Source: Schoenoplectus triqueter
Lineage: Eukaryota; Streptophyta; Magnoliopsida; Poales; Cyperaceae
Reading direction: 5' to 3'
Length of the DNA: 64,000 bases
Assembly: GCA_964058805.1 (NCBI GenBank)
Contig: CAXKVV010000013.1
Span: forward strand, 186,001-250,000
The translations under genes and the position numbers were made by a program. Of the stretch, positions 1 to 12,678 are shown one piece after another. The notes under the pieces are model-generated. The model was not told where the DNA came from. It ran no database searches and was given only the letters and a program-made list of their open reading frames with translations. The stretch's first letter is position 1, and each line of letters begins with the position of its first letter.

Positions 1-72
1 TAAAATAAAAAGTTTACAGGATACACCATAAAATTAAGACAGAGAAAACTGGAGAGATCTAACCAATGAAAA

Positions 73-216
73 GAAGAGCGAGGGCGGCATATCAAAGAGC
101 AGCTGCAACAATACCAACAGAAATTGGCAACCCTCAACGAGCGCGTATTCTCTGCGGAGATTTTTCTCTGGAAAGATCTCCACGGGTTAATCTGGACGGC
201 ATTGGAAAGAGAGTAA
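73..216 (+). pseudogene. Possible coding remnant or end of an upstream gene
   Basis: One frame here reads 47 residues rich in Gln, Glu, Leu and Lys (for example KEQLQQYQQKLATLNERVF) and ends at a TAA at 214-216. It looks like a short amphipathic or coiled-coil segment, and its base composition is less AT-rich than its surroundings. The same frame is closed upstream by a TGA at 67-69, and no convincing splice acceptor with a pyrimidine tract precedes it. The only nearby ATG (66) opens a different frame. It could be the last exon of a gene starting left of the window, or a gene fragment carried by a transposon. I do not recognise the family. Confidence 0.25.
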
Positions 217-1403
217 ACACGATTTTCAAAAATAAGATAGTTTATTATTAAATCAGGAGCGTTAATCATTGATTGGACGGTTCAAACAGCCCTTCCTCTC
301 CAGCCCTTCTTGCTTTTACCTTTTTGCATCTCTCACTTCATATTTGTAATTTGATAGAAGGGGACAATCACATAATTGCATTGCCTACCTCTTTTACAAA
401 ATGGCCCTTTTTTCTGTTAAACTGGCCCAAATTAGCCTATTGATATCACTCTCTTTCTATTAAACTGGACCAAATTAAATTAGGTGCAAGCCCAGTGGGC
501 TGAAATGTGGACGGACCAAAGTACTAAACACAAGGTAAAACCATTCTCAAGTGATCTTCTTTATAAAATTCAAGAATGCGTAAACAGTAAACGCAATATA
601 CAACCAATATTAAAATCCACTTTATTTTGTATGTAAAAAGTCAAAAACATTATATAACTGTCATTCAGTGGCAAAAGACAATGCTCTTCATTCGTAAAAC
701 ACAAAAGTTATGAGTCCTCATGGAGATGATGGTTGCAGGTTCAAAACCATCGTCCAGTGTTCTCTTCATTCGTAAAACACAAAAGTACAAGGGTTATTAT
801 GGATAAGTACTCTAAATGAACAGCGGCTTATTTTGTAAAGTTTCAATTTGCTAATTGTAGTCTATTTTAAGATGTGGCTGTCCGAAGGTTCATGTTTTTT
901 TTTTTCCTTTTCTCCCCCTTTAAGAGCCAGCTACGTTGTGTCTTCTTTCAGTTAATTCGAGTGTAAATATTATCTGCATCATGCTGACATTTTCGTATTT
1001 GTAATTATTATTTTTCAATAATTTTCTGATGATCAGGCACATATATTGTTGATGGTATTAATTTAATAGGTCCCTCTATTAATTTGAAAAATTACCTTGC
1101 AATAGATAAGAATATCATTTTTTTGTAACATAAGTTAAACATAGGACCAACTTTCACATAAAATAACTTGCTGTATTGAAAAAATCCCCTAATAGTAATA
1201 GGTTTCACATCTTAAATTTTTTTCCTTCGTGATTTCCATTTGCCAGACTGTGCCACCCCCTTCCCCTCCCTCCCTCCCTCCCTCCCTCTGTTCCACTGTT
1301 CCTGGACTCCTCCAAAAAAACAACAAGAAAAACATAGAAACTAATTGAAGAAAGAGGAGGAAAGGGAACAAAATATTTAAAAACAAATTAAGAGGATCCT
1401 ATT
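217..1403. other. Non-coding region upstream of the CHX gene
   Basis: AT-rich sequence without a recognisable gene. It contains a 25-bp direct repeat (684-708 and 762-786) and a (TCCC)n tract around 1263-1287. The promoter and 5' leader of the antiporter gene should lie in its right part, but no single TATA box can be chosen with confidence. Confidence 0.5.
684..786. repeat. 25-bp direct repeat flanking a 53-bp insert
   Basis: The 25-mer at 684-708 recurs exactly at 762-786. The 53 bases between them include ggttgcaggttcaaaacc, which loosely resembles a Pol III B box. This could be a target-site duplication around a tiny retroposed fragment, or a local duplication. Confidence 0.5.
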
Positions 1404-4380
1404 ATGAGTCCTCAAATGGCAAAATCGACCCTGTCTGTTATGCCAACCATCATTATGCCAACAAAAAATGGCTCGTCAGCTGACCTGATGAATTGCTTCT
1501 TGCCGAACATGATCATCTCCCCCGGCATTTTCAGGAACGGGCATCAGAAACCACCTCTCTACACCTTCTCCTTGTTTCTCATGCAACTTATTGTTGTCAT
1601 CTCTGCCACACGGGGCACGCATTTCCTCCTCCGGCCTTTTAAGCTCCCCCGACATATCTCTGAGATCATTGTATGTTTGACTTGTTAATTATATATGCAT
1701 GTCTGATGCATTTTGTTTTTCTTTAATTGGATGATATTATTAGAAAAGGAAATGTCATTTGGATTGTAATTCAACTTAACCATCTGTTCTTTTACTTTTT
1801 AATTTCCGCAGGGAGGTTTCTTGCTCGGACCTTCAGTTCTTGGCAAAATACCCCGATTTGCTATGACCATATTTCCTCCAAGAAGCCTCTTTCCCTTGGA
1901 ATCCTTATCATATCTCGGACTCATCTTTTATATCTTCACCATTGGTCTCGGTATTGACCTCCCATCAATTCGTAGTTCAGGCTGGCGTTGCTTCTGGTTC
2001 GCAACTGCATGCACCATACCTCCGTTTGCTCTGGCCGCAGTTTCAGGTGCCACATTACACAAGAAGCTCGACGAACACTCTAACCAGGTCTCCTTTGTAA
2101 TATTTATCAGTGTATCCTTCTCAGTTAGTGCCTTCTCTGTCCTGGCACGCACAGTCGCTGAGCTCAAGATTGTAAACACCGACATAGGCAAGTTGACATT
2201 GTCAGGTGCCATATTAGTCGACAGCTTTGCGTGGGTTGGTTTATCCGCTGCGGTTGCCATAACTGAGAGCCGCAGAGATACTAGGTCAGCTATATTTACA
2301 GTTCTATCAGGCACAACATTTTATATTGTGTGTTTTGCACTAATAAGGCCAATGATGCAAAAGCTTTCCAAAAGAGCGATATCAGGCAAAGAACACGTGG
2401 GAGAACTCGAGGAGTTGGTTGTGCTAATTGGGGTCCTAGTATCGGCATTCCTTGGTGACTTAATTGGAATACATGCAGTCTTTGGAGCATTCACATATGG
2501 CTTGGCCATACCACAGGGGCCGATAAGTGTGTCACTGGTGGAGAAGGTGGATGATTTTGTTAGGGGAATATTCTTGCCATTGTTTTTTGTAAACAGCGGC
2601 TTAAGGATGGACATTTCATCAATAAAGAATGTGGGGTTTGCAATTTACATGGCAGTGTTGGTACTGGTGTCGGGTATGTTAAAAGTCTTAGGTGGAGTAA
2701 TAGTAGCGGCAGCCTATGACATGCAGGTACACGATGGAATATCATTTGGACTACTAATGAACATCAAGGGTGTCATTGAGCTAACCATGCTAAATGTAGG
2801 CTTCAACAAAAAGGTATCACTTATTAATCAGTCAGTGCATTCAATACAATGAATTTGTAAACTTTTTCTTTTGATGCATCAATTGTTGTTGTAATTGTTA
2901 TCTGAATAAAATCAGTTGAATCATCCGTGTTTTTGTTTTCTTTCTTTCAAACTCACTTTTTTTAATACATATATTGTTATATTTAGTAATTATTTTTTCC
3001 AAAACTCTTTTTATTTTATTTTATTTTTGATGTCCAGATCATTGGAACCCAAACATTCACTATCCTAGTCATCATGTCCGTCGTTCTGACTGCGCTGGTT
3101 ACCCCTCTTCTAAAATCTGTGGTCAAACCGACACGTCAACTAGTGTTCTACAAAAGGCGGACGGTGCACTGGCATGAGCTAGGATCTGAGCTACGCATAG
3201 TTGCTTGTGTTCATAATCCGCGTGATGTCCCTGCACTCATTTCTATTATAGATTCCACCTATCCAACCAAACACACACCAGTATCAGTATCAGCAATTCA
3301 GTTAATTGAACTTACTGGTCACACACCTGCTTTGCTCACACTTCATGAACCAATGTCTAGTAAGGGCAGGTATGGGAGTCGCCTGCAGGCACAGTCTGTA
3401 GCTGTTACACATGCATTTGAAACCTACGCACAACATGCGGGTGGTATGTTGGTCCGTGCTTCAGCTGCAATCTCGCCTTTTGTGACAATGCACGAAGATA
3501 TTGTGGCAGAAGCAGAGAATTGCCATGCGGCATTGGTACTGCTTCCATTCCACATGCAATTAGCGGTTGATGGCTCATTAGAGGTCGCATCTCACCCGGC
3601 AGTTCAAAATGTAAACAAGAAAGTTATGGAGCTTTCTCCATGCACAGTCGGTACTGACCATTGACCAAACTATTTTTTGCTTGTTTCTCTTCAGTCCGAT
3701 ATTCTTGCACATTGTGAAATTGGCAACATCATGGTCTAAATTTTTGTGTGTTATTTTTTCCCACGGTAGCTGTCATCATTGATCGAGGCATCGGTGGCAT
3801 TTCTGCTCATGGCACCGCACTCCGTGTGGGAGTACTCTTCTTTGGTGGCCCAGATGACCGCGAAGCTCTTGCCCTCGCAGGTCGTATGACAAACCACCCT
3901 GCTATTGAGATTTGTGTTGTGCGATTTATGTCAATGAATTCCAACTCAAGCATCAGTTCAGTTAATTCAGAGAACGCAGAAATAAGAGAGCGGCATAGGG
4001 ACGATTATTCTCTCCGTGAGTTTGTACAAAGAAGCAGTGTAGCGGTAATTGATTATCGTGAGCATGAAGTCAGCAATGCCGAAGAGACTGTGGAGGTGAT
4101 AAGGATGGTTGAGTCAGAAGGAAAGGATTTGTTGCTAGTCGGCAAGGGGCAAGGTTCGGTGGGGTCAAGACTAACTGCCGGGATGACCGAATGGAGCGAA
4201 TTTACTGAGCTTGGAGTAATTGGGGATTTGTTGGCATCAACAGATTTTGGTGCCACGTCATCTGTGTTGATTATACAAGCACCACAAGGTGGAAGCAGGT
4301 TAGTGGATAACACAATAGCTGGGATATCAATGCCGGATAGGCACCAGAACTCCATTGGCTCTTCTTTTGACCTGAGATAG
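1404..4380 (+). CDS. Cation/H+ antiporter, CHX family (CPA2)
   Basis: Predicted monovalent cation/proton exchanger of endomembranes or plasma membrane. The exons are 1404-1670, 1812-2813, 3038-3650 and 3770-4380; all introns are GT-AG and the phases close to give 830 residues, a usual CHX length. The N-terminal half is a hydrophobic Na+/H+ exchanger domain (about residues 55-440). Landmarks are GPSVLG just after intron 1, FSVSAFSVLARTVAELKIVN, GIHAVFGAF and FLPLFFVNSGLRMD. The hydrophilic C-terminal half carries typical CHX blocks, including the SPCTVAVIIDRG segment that is rebuilt only across intron 3. The start ATG at 1404 is the first in frame. At about residue 226 the usual membrane-core Asn-Asp pair reads Val-Asp. 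Family assignment is firm; which CHX paralogue it matches (CHX15-like is my guess) and the cation carried are not decided by sequence alone. Confidence 0.93.
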
Positions 4381-5011
4381 TGCTTTCAGTGTGTATGGAG
4401 GGGCTTTACATTAATGGTCGTGATGGCTGTGATCACCATGCACCATTACTGCTTGGATCTAAATTTGTGTACTAAAATTGAACACATCAATTGAAGCCTT
4501 TGTGAAAGAATGAGGAGCTCTTAGAACGGCCATGATAAAAAGAATTGGGTAAGTTGGAGGAAAAGTGAAAAAAAAAGAGATTCAACATTTTATCAATCTA
4601 CTTACAAAAGGTGTGGGGGGGGGGGGATGTATTCATTTTTTTTTGTTTCTATGAATCTGTGATGCAATTACTTTGAACTCTCGTTGTGTGGTTGTAGTTT
4701 TCTCATTAATTGCTCTTAAGAAAAAAAAATAGTGCAAGACTTCACAACCAAACATACTATTTCAAAGGTAGTAAACACAAAGGACTTTTCTCTACAAATT
4801 CATAACAAGTTCATGATTCCCAAATTAACAGCATTTAACAACTATTGTCAAAAGTAATAAACACAGAGGACTCTTCTCCATTCGGAACTTTTCTTGGGGT
4901 CCAGAGTGGGTACCCTTTATTGCGCACCATTTGATGGTGCACACTAAATCCTTATCGTTGGATTAAATTATTTCTTGATGATTCGTGCACATATAATTCC
5001 CTTATATATAT

Positions 5012-5282
5012 ATAATGATCGATCCGAACCGCTCAATTTAATATTCATATCAAAATCTATTAGGAAACCAAATTTTATATTTTTTAGAATTTTTTTGCTA
5101 TTTTTTCTGATGAGGAGAAATTGACTTGATCTGAGAATTCTGATTCATCCAAAAATGACGGTTTTCTCCCTATCCAAAAAAAATAGCAAATGATTTTCAA
5201 AAAATATAAAATTTGGTTTATTAATAGATTTTGATATGGAGATTAAATTGAACAGTTTAGATCGATCATTTATGACTTAAAA
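5012..5282. mobile_element. Hairpin MITE, family A
   Basis: The two halves are imperfect inverted repeats meeting near 5130. They share the motif caaattttatattttttag...gctatttttt and its complement, and the flank reads tgctttgcaaagcacc. The same family recurs at 36165-36450, 55378-55728, 57635-58035, 60282-60470, 60570-60960, 61075-61478 and 61865-62010. Confidence 0.6.
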
Positions 5283-5340
5283 TTAATAATAAAGAGCAAA
5301 GCACACAACGCTTTTGTGCTTTGCAAAGCACCGTAGCTTA

Positions 5341-5342
5341 AT

Positions 5343-5395
<53 letters not shown>
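5341..5395. repeat. (TC)n(TA)n compound microsatellite
   Basis: An uninterrupted run of TC dinucleotides passes directly into a run of TA dinucleotides. Confidence 0.95.
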
Positions 5396-5400
<5 letters not shown>

Positions 5401-6764
5401 AATTTGTCATGGATAAGGAAACAAATTAAAAGCAGAATAGCTAGGCAGCTTAGGGACACATGATGAAAAAAGCTCAAAGGACAATCTTCATAACTAGCAT
5501 ATTTTCGGTCAACATTAATCCTTTTTCTTTAAACATTTCTCCACAATCTTATTTAAAAAATGATTTTTTTACAAAAAAAATATAGTTTTAAATTCCACAT
5601 ACATTTATCTGCGTCAAGAAGTGTTTCTTAAGCATAAATTAAGTGGTCTCAGTTTTCTAAATAATTTTGAATATATATCTTTTTGTGTATTTCAATTAAC
5701 TAAATGCAATTAATTAATAAATATTGTTTAGTGCTTCTTCAGGATAAAAAAATGTTATTTCAATTAAAATTTTTAATTATAAACTGATATTTCATCATTT
5801 GAAACTGATGATTTTTTTATTATTATTTCATGTAGGAAATGGCTCAATAAAATATCGTGTTGCGTATATACATAGTCCTATATTATATTTACCACTGCTA
5901 ATTGATAATTTAGAATGGTTGCTATAATTATTTTTATTAACTTCAGTTCGTACTGCATATTAGCTGTCCTTACTCCAACGATGATGTTTATTTGTGTCTT
6001 TCAGCTTTGAAATACATAAATGGGAAGGCAACAAATCACCGATAAAAAAAATAATGATGATGAAATGCAAAGATATGACTTCTAGCGTGGAACAAATATT
6101 ATCATTTAGATGAATCCTACGACATTTATTTTGTTAAAAAAATTATTTTATTTAATAAAATTGCAAGATTTTTTTCTTTTCTTTTTTTTTAAAAAAAAAG
6201 ATCAATGTTCAAAGAAAATATGTGAGGGATGAAAACATCTCTTGTGCTTCTTTCATCACGCGTCCCTAAGCTTGATTCTACATTAGTTCGTTTCATTACC
6301 TCCACAACTAAAAACTGTCAGAGAATTAACTGCGCACGAACGATGAACTAAAATTAATCTAACGATAAAGATTTAATGTGCACCATTATAAAAGAATACC
6401 CACTCCAGTCCCTTTTCTTGTGGTCAACAAATTATTATTATATACACTTGGACGATAGTTGGGACCCACCAACATTTGCCGACGTGTGGGTCCTGCACAA
6501 ACCGTCCTTTGCCCACCAATTTTGTTATGGGCCATAGTCCTAACATGATAACAGTTAGTCAGTTACCTTTCAAATATTTTTCGTGCAGAAATTCATATAG
6601 TCAAAAGTCAAAAGTCAAAACCAAAAAGAAAATCGACTTCAATGAAAAAGTATTCATGTAAAATTTCAGTTTCTAGAAATATTTTGTTAGATTTGAGGAG
6701 AATGTTAACTTCAGAGACCATCATTTTATTGTACGGTATTCTTGCGAGAAATTAATGTTTCAGA

Positions 6765-7320
6765 CATCTCTAAACTTAAAAAAAAATAATTAGTATCTAA
6801 ATTTTTATTTGTACTAAATTGATCTTTAAACTTTTAAAGAAAAACACCAAGTAGATTTTGAAACTTCTTAAGAAAAATCAAATTTAATCCAATCCTTCAA
6901 TTTTTGATATAAAAACCAACATGGTCCTTGAACGTTTTAAAAAAATTAAATTGATCCTTGAAATTTTTATTTTAAAGTTATTTTTTGTTTCCTAATTTAA
7001 AATAGAATATAAATAAAACTATTTTATTAAGAAAAAAATAAAAATACTAAATAACATATAGACAAAGAATCTATTAATGTATGGCATAAATCATTTAAGA
7101 TTATTAATCATTACAGATAAAACATTGCCATGGACCAAATTATTTTCTAATGTTTGGGATTAACTTAGTTTTCATACCCAAAAAAATCAAGGATTTATTT
7201 GGTGGATTTAAAGTTTAAAATCAACTTAGTGTTTTTAAAAAAATTTAAGGACTAATTTAGTGCAAATAAAATTTTAAATACTAACTTGATTTTCGTAAAA
7301 GTTTTAAGTACAAATATGTG
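6765..7320. mobile_element. MITE with inverted ends
   Basis: The left end (tttatttgtactaaattgatc and flanks) and the right end (aaggactaatttagtgcaaa and flanks) are inverted repeats of roughly 90-120 bases around an AT-rich core. There is no coding sequence. Superfamily is not assigned. Confidence 0.5.
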
Positions 7321-7570
7321 AATTTTCCCTTCCTGTTTTAAACATGGGCAGTGTGCCAGTGTTGCACTGACCTTTCTAGCTTCTAGAAATAAATAAATAA
7401 TTTATTTCCTAAAAGTTGATTTTATCTGCTTTTGATTTTCTAGAAATAAAAGAAAGTCTGCCTCTTTATTTTTGTCTCGTTCTCTCCTTTTCATCTTTTC
7501 TTCCTCCCCCCTCTCTGGCACCCACAAACAAAAGCATAAACACAGAAACCCAGCTCAGTTGCAACAAAAC

Positions 7571-10500
7571 ATGAGCTTTTTGAAGAAGATTTTTGGGAAA
7601 AAGAAGAAAAATAGCAAGAAGGCACCTTCAGCTGCAGACACGATTGACCGACTCAGTAAGGTAAATTTTTTCCTGTTTATATCACTTGAATAATGTTTCT
7701 TTCAGACTAGAGAGACCAATTGAGGAATTCGTATGTGTTATCTACACCTTCCTAAAGTTCAGTTGATTTGCTATGCAATTTGCAAACACCAGAAACAGTT
7801 TGTTTTCTATTTGCTGCATCTTTGTAGTTTATTTTCTTCTAGTCGATAGGTATGTCTTTGTCAATATTTTTTCTTTTACATAGAGTGCTTGAACTACCAA
7901 AAATTTGATATTTCATGATTTACTCCTCCAAGAAGTAGTCATAATTAATTTTCAAAGTTTCAAACAGTAGCCTGAGCTGTATCCAATTAGATTAATTCTT
8001 GTGTGCCTGCCTTGGTATAGCCTAGGAATTTTATCTTCCTTTGATTATGACCCTATTAAAGTTATTTAGTTGAAAGCGGCCTTTTTTTTCCCAATAAGAC
8101 CCAAAACAATCTCAAAATGTTTTATTTTTGTTTTGAAAAATATATCTCAGATAAATGTTCTACTTCACAAAAAGGAGAAGCGTACAGTTTAGCAAGAAAA
8201 TAGAAACCTGACAAAAAGACAACTCAGTTCTAGAATAGCTGAATCACACGGTTGTCAGTTTGATACAATTGTCATCTCGCAATAGAGCCAAAAGAACTCC
8301 AAACTTAAAATTATCTCCCAGAACAACCAACAGATTAATCCATGCCCAACTAATATTCTGATCAACAATACAAACTTGAAACTAAAGGCCAAAGTGGCCT
8401 GAGGCTTGAAATAACCCTGACCCACTTGTATTATCTTTGATTTTGAACTGAATACAACCACCCATGCACTGAATCGTTTGTCCAACTTGACTGTCTAACT
8501 GAAACTTCAGTACTCGTACCAGTAAAAATTATGGCAATCTTTTCATGGACTATTGATGCTTTTCTGTGTTACCAACAAATTTGGTGGTTATTGTATTCTC
8601 TTTGTCCAACTGTAGACTCTAGGAATGCTGGAGATGAGAGAAAAACAACTTCAAGCAAAGGTCTCAGCCAAAGCTGAAAAGGCAAAGGAATACGCCAAAT
8701 TGAGAAACAAAAATGGTAAATTACTCCGATATGTGTAAGATCCAAAAGATTCAATTGAGTAAGCCTAGAGTAAGTTAAATGTAAGTTTCTGATATTGCAG
8801 TTATTATTGGGAAAGAATGTAAATCCGCATTACAATAGAACAATAGTTAAATTTGATTAAACATAAAGCAAACATGTCCTGCCCAAAATATTTTTGTATA
8901 TGGTCCTGCAAAATTACTATTTTCATAAAACATTCCTTGGACTTTCTGTCAGCTGCAATACAATGTCTTAAGAAGAAGAAACTATATGAGGCACAAATAC
9001 AACAACTTGTTAACTCTCAGTTACGGCTTCATGATCAGGTATGAGGACTTTCATCTTACATACCTTATTATTTTATGATGCACATTGCACAATATTTATC
9101 AAAATATATATGCAAACAGGTGATAACTCTAGAGACTGCAAAGGCAGCTCATGACACAATTGATGCCCTCAAATCAGGCTCTGCAACAGTTCAGGCTCTT
9201 CAGCAAGGCTTGTAGGCTTCTGTTCCATTCTCATCACCAGTTCTATACTATCATGTACCGGTATTACCAGATACCAGTTCCTTTTTGGAAAATGTGCAGT
9301 GGACTAAGTAGTATCCGTAAATTGAAAGGAATCCATGAAATTTAACTATGCATTTAAAACCCTATTTGAATAAATTAAAAAAATGTTTCCAAATATTAGT
9401 AGGTTTTTCAATGCATTTAAAACCCTATTTGAATAAATTAAAAAAAATGATTCCTAACATTAGTAGGTTTTTCAATATTGTTATTCTTATCAGTTGGTTG
9501 CATACTGATAATGAAATCTTTATACAGTTATAATGGCATACATTTTCAGTTTGGATTATGTTTCAAGAATACTTAATTAGTTTTTCCTTACTTGAGAGTT
9601 GTTAATTTCATTGGAGGATCACCAACCATAATTGTTATAGCATTGGTGCTGTTAAAGGATAACTGATGGTAAGAAGCATTTTGTTTTTAATGAGTAGAAG
9701 CCTTTTATCAAGAGTACTTAATTAGTTTTTTGCTAACTTCTTTGTTTTATCAGTGATAATTCTTTGCTTGAATTTCACAAAGTAAGGTAGTATTTGAAAT
9801 GATAATGTAAAACCACACATAGAGCTCATGGATAGAACTGCACATAACTGGTACAAGTACAACTACAAGCACCAAATTTTACAAGATATTATTAATAGGT
9901 ATCATTTGGATTCACTACGGTTGAAATGCAGGAACATAGATGAAATACAGAAGGCCAGAGAGGACACAAGAGAAAACTTTGAGAGTATAAAGGAGATACA
10001 GGATCTGCTATCAAACTCAGCTGGGATTTCAGCAGATTTCAATGAGGTCTATTATCTTCATTTCTTGTTTAGAATTGGGTAATTTTGAGAAGTCACAGCT
10101 CAATTTGGTCATTGACTGCATATTAGTGATGCCAGTGTGCTCATCCTGAAGTTCGCACACACTTCTTGAGACTTGATTTTTGTCAAGTTAAAAATAACAG
10201 TTTTGGTGTAATTAGTCAATTGTACTTGACCGTTGCTTTATTACCCAGACACAGTATGCTATACCATATTCATTTCAGCATAGAACCTTTTATGAGAAAT
10301 AATGGGTGTTAGCACAGTAATACTGCAGTACCAGGTTGTATGTATAAGCTTCCCTTTATTTACCTCTTTTTTGATGGTAAGAATATATAATTTATTAGAT
10401 TACTCAACTACCTGCTTGTCATAGGATGACTTGGAAGCTGAATTAGAAAAATTGGAAGTGCAAGGTCTGGAAGAGGAGTTACCAGAAACTCCACGCCAAC

Positions 10501-10823
10501 ATGATGCAGTATCAAAAAGTAACAGCCATCTTGATGTAGATTCTTCTGAGTTACCTGCAGCTCTGCTTCAGTCCATTCCCAACACAGCTTCTCAAAGCAT
10601 CAGCAATGTGTTATCTGAGCTAAATTCAACGCAACCTGCTGAAAAGACAAGTTTAATGAGCCAGTACTCATCTCACATACCTGCTACTGTACCAACCCAG
10701 AAAACTTCTTACCAAAGCATTAGAACAACTGAAGATTTCCCTCAAATTCCTGCAACTCCAGTTAAGCATAATACCAGAAATTTGAGTGAACGAGAACAGT
10801 TCAAGAAAGTGTCGCTTAGCTAG
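7571..10823 (+). CDS. SNF7-family ESCRT-III subunit (VPS32/CHMP4-like), divergent
   Basis: Predicted ESCRT-III filament subunit acting in endosomal membrane remodelling. Exons are 7571-7660, 8616-8715, 8953-9038, 9120-9211, 9932-10046 and 10425-10823; all introns are GT-AG and phases close to give 293 residues. The N-terminus MSFLKKIFGKKKK is the basic, membrane-binding SNF7 start. It is followed by helices with the conserved blocks AAIQCLKKKKLYEAQIQQL, about residues 64-82, and SAGISADFNEDDLEAELEKL before the tail. Usual plant VPS32 proteins have about 210-220 residues and end in a short LAALQAEMAL-type helix that binds Bro1/ALIX-type partners. Here that end is absent and replaced by a Ser/Thr/Pro/Gln-rich tail of about 110 residues encoded entirely in exon 6. 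The family is clear; whether it works as a core VPS32 is not. Confidence 0.88.
9348..9476. repeat. 63-bp tandem duplication in SNF7 intron 4
   Basis: The unit beginning atgcatttaaaaccctattt at 9348 repeats at 9411 with a few changes, giving two head-to-tail copies inside the intron 9212-9931. Confidence 0.9.
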
Positions 10824-11149
10824 GTGGCAATCTAGTAAATATGCATCGTGATGGACTGCAGCACATTCTTTTTTAACTGGTGTTAAATTACTGATATTTC
10901 GGTTGTATACTTGTATATATGCAATGCTTGTAAATATATTTCTCAGGAGGGAAATTACTGGATCTGTCTAGTTTGTTTAACGTGTCAATCTGTGTTGGAG
11001 GTTCTTTTTTTCGCTTTCTTTAAGAGATGCCTGTAAGTATTTGAAATTTGGTATTAACTAATTTCTAGTATACAATTTGGAGCTAAACTGAAGCCAGAAG
11101 ATTTGTCTTTTCTTGATAGTTGCTTTTATTTATTTAAGGAATATTATTA

Positions 11150-11990
11150 TCGTCCCCAGTCTTTTATCCCCATTTATTGTCCCCAAACGAAATTTTTTTA
11201 TTTTAAGCATTCAATTGACTTTTTATTTGTTTCTGACTTTCCATTTTTATAACTGCATAGCACATTAATAATTCAAAAAAAAAAATTGAAATTGAAATGG
11301 CGTCTCTTTAAGAAAATTAGAGAGAGTTAGCACTTGATAAAAATTATTAAATTTATATATATATATCTATTATACTGTGCTATTTATATCAAGCGTTGTG
11401 ATTATTTACTTATATAAATGGTGGGATTTAACCACCAAAGCCGGTTGATATAAATAGCAAAATTTAATAGATATAAATAAAATTGATAGTTGATGCCAAT
11501 AGACACAACAATTACCAAAAACGTAGATATAAATAACATGGATATCAAATAACAATATTTTAAGTTATTAGAATTTTAGTAACCGGCACAATAAATATAA
11601 ATAGGGAACAGTTAAAGATATAAATAATGTCAGAATGATAATCAATTGATGGCGCGCTGATTTTTTATGTCAAATTTATTGTTGCTGTAAATAATTCAAA
11701 TATTTATAGTCAATTAATATAAACTAACGGTTGATTATAAATGAATCGATCAGTTGCCTAAAAACAGGAAAAAAATAGTGAATCTAATTGATGTCGCTGA
11801 GATTACATGTTATGGTCACAAAAAATAGCGATTTTTTTGTGCCAAATGATTGCAGTTACGGTCAACTCATGAAGATTCAAAAATTTTATTTGTCGCTGCG
11901 ATTATGGTCAAATCGCGAAAAAAATTTTGCGTTTTAACTACTAAATTCACGGGAGTCAAAGTTTGAGGATATTTGTGGGGATTATTATCA
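11150..11990. repeat. Unidentified repeat-like tract
   Basis: The ends carry short inverted motifs (attattatcgtcccc at the left, ggggattattat at the right). The inside has many variants of gatataaata and a pair of segments containing gtcgctg and tggtca. This is the layout of transposon subterminal regions, possibly CACTA-like, but no coding remnant or target duplication was found. Confidence 0.3.
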
Positions 11991-12678
11991 GCCTCCTTTA
12001 TTTAATAGAAGCCTAATTAACTAATGCTGTGCTGTTGTGAGGCTGTAAGTCTATGGTACGCGGGTTCTTGTATAGGCCTTCTACCATTTTTGGGCTTAGA
12101 TTAACAATCCGAACCCATATTGAATTAGGCTTCTCTCCAGTACAAAGATACTAAGTCTTTTTAGATAAGAGTTCTGGATAATTTTCCAATGTTCATATTT
12201 CATTACATTAGATGATTTGGATGAAACTCGGCTGTAGCCTGTAGCTCATTTGAATGGATAATAGCTTGCATTTGTATGTTTATGGGGACTGTTCCATGAA
12301 ATCAGTTTCCTTCTTGGGAGGAATCAAGCTTAAAATTTTAATATAAATTGATTTTTTGAATTAAGTTCGTAAAAAGCTCTGAAACTTACTTGATGGCAGG
12401 AGATTTCATTTCCTCCAATGCACTTGCAACACCATATTAAGGACTAAAATAGCCAGTCAAAATCAAAGGAAGAATTTTGCTTTCAGTCATATTGTCACGA
12501 TTTAATTCCTTTTGGAGAAATCTTAGGAAAGGAATATCCATCTTGATCAGAATTAGCGTCGGCGTTTCCTATATTCTCATTTACCCTTGTCTTATTTCTT
12601 TTTTGTTTTGTTAGTTTTTTTATAATAGCCGCAAAAAATCTTTTGGTACTTCTTGACAAATATATATACGTGTATATA

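Larger units (their letters stand above)
4890..6418. mobile_element. Inverted-repeat element, ends in opposite orientation
   Basis: A segment of about 100 bases at 4890-4990 (around gcgcaccatttgatggtgca and the following ccttatcgttggatta) is repeated in inverted orientation at about 6305-6418. Similarity extends to the outer ends (tccagagtgggta and its complement). The interior holds a smaller hairpin MITE and a microsatellite. It could be a non-autonomous foldback transposon, or two separate insertions of one element in opposite directions. Confidence 0.45.
4381..7570. other. Intergenic region with nested inverted-repeat elements
   Basis: This contains the 3' untranslated part of the CHX gene, a 1.5-kb inverted-repeat element (about 4890-6418), a nested hairpin element, a (TC)n(TA)n microsatellite and a MITE at about 6765-7320. 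The last 150 bases before 7571 are pyrimidine-rich and are probably the SNF7 leader. No additional gene was seen. Confidence 0.5.

Noticed and set aside
1928..2745. Antisense frames across CHX exon 2
   Set aside because: Shadows of the real coding exon on the opposite strand.
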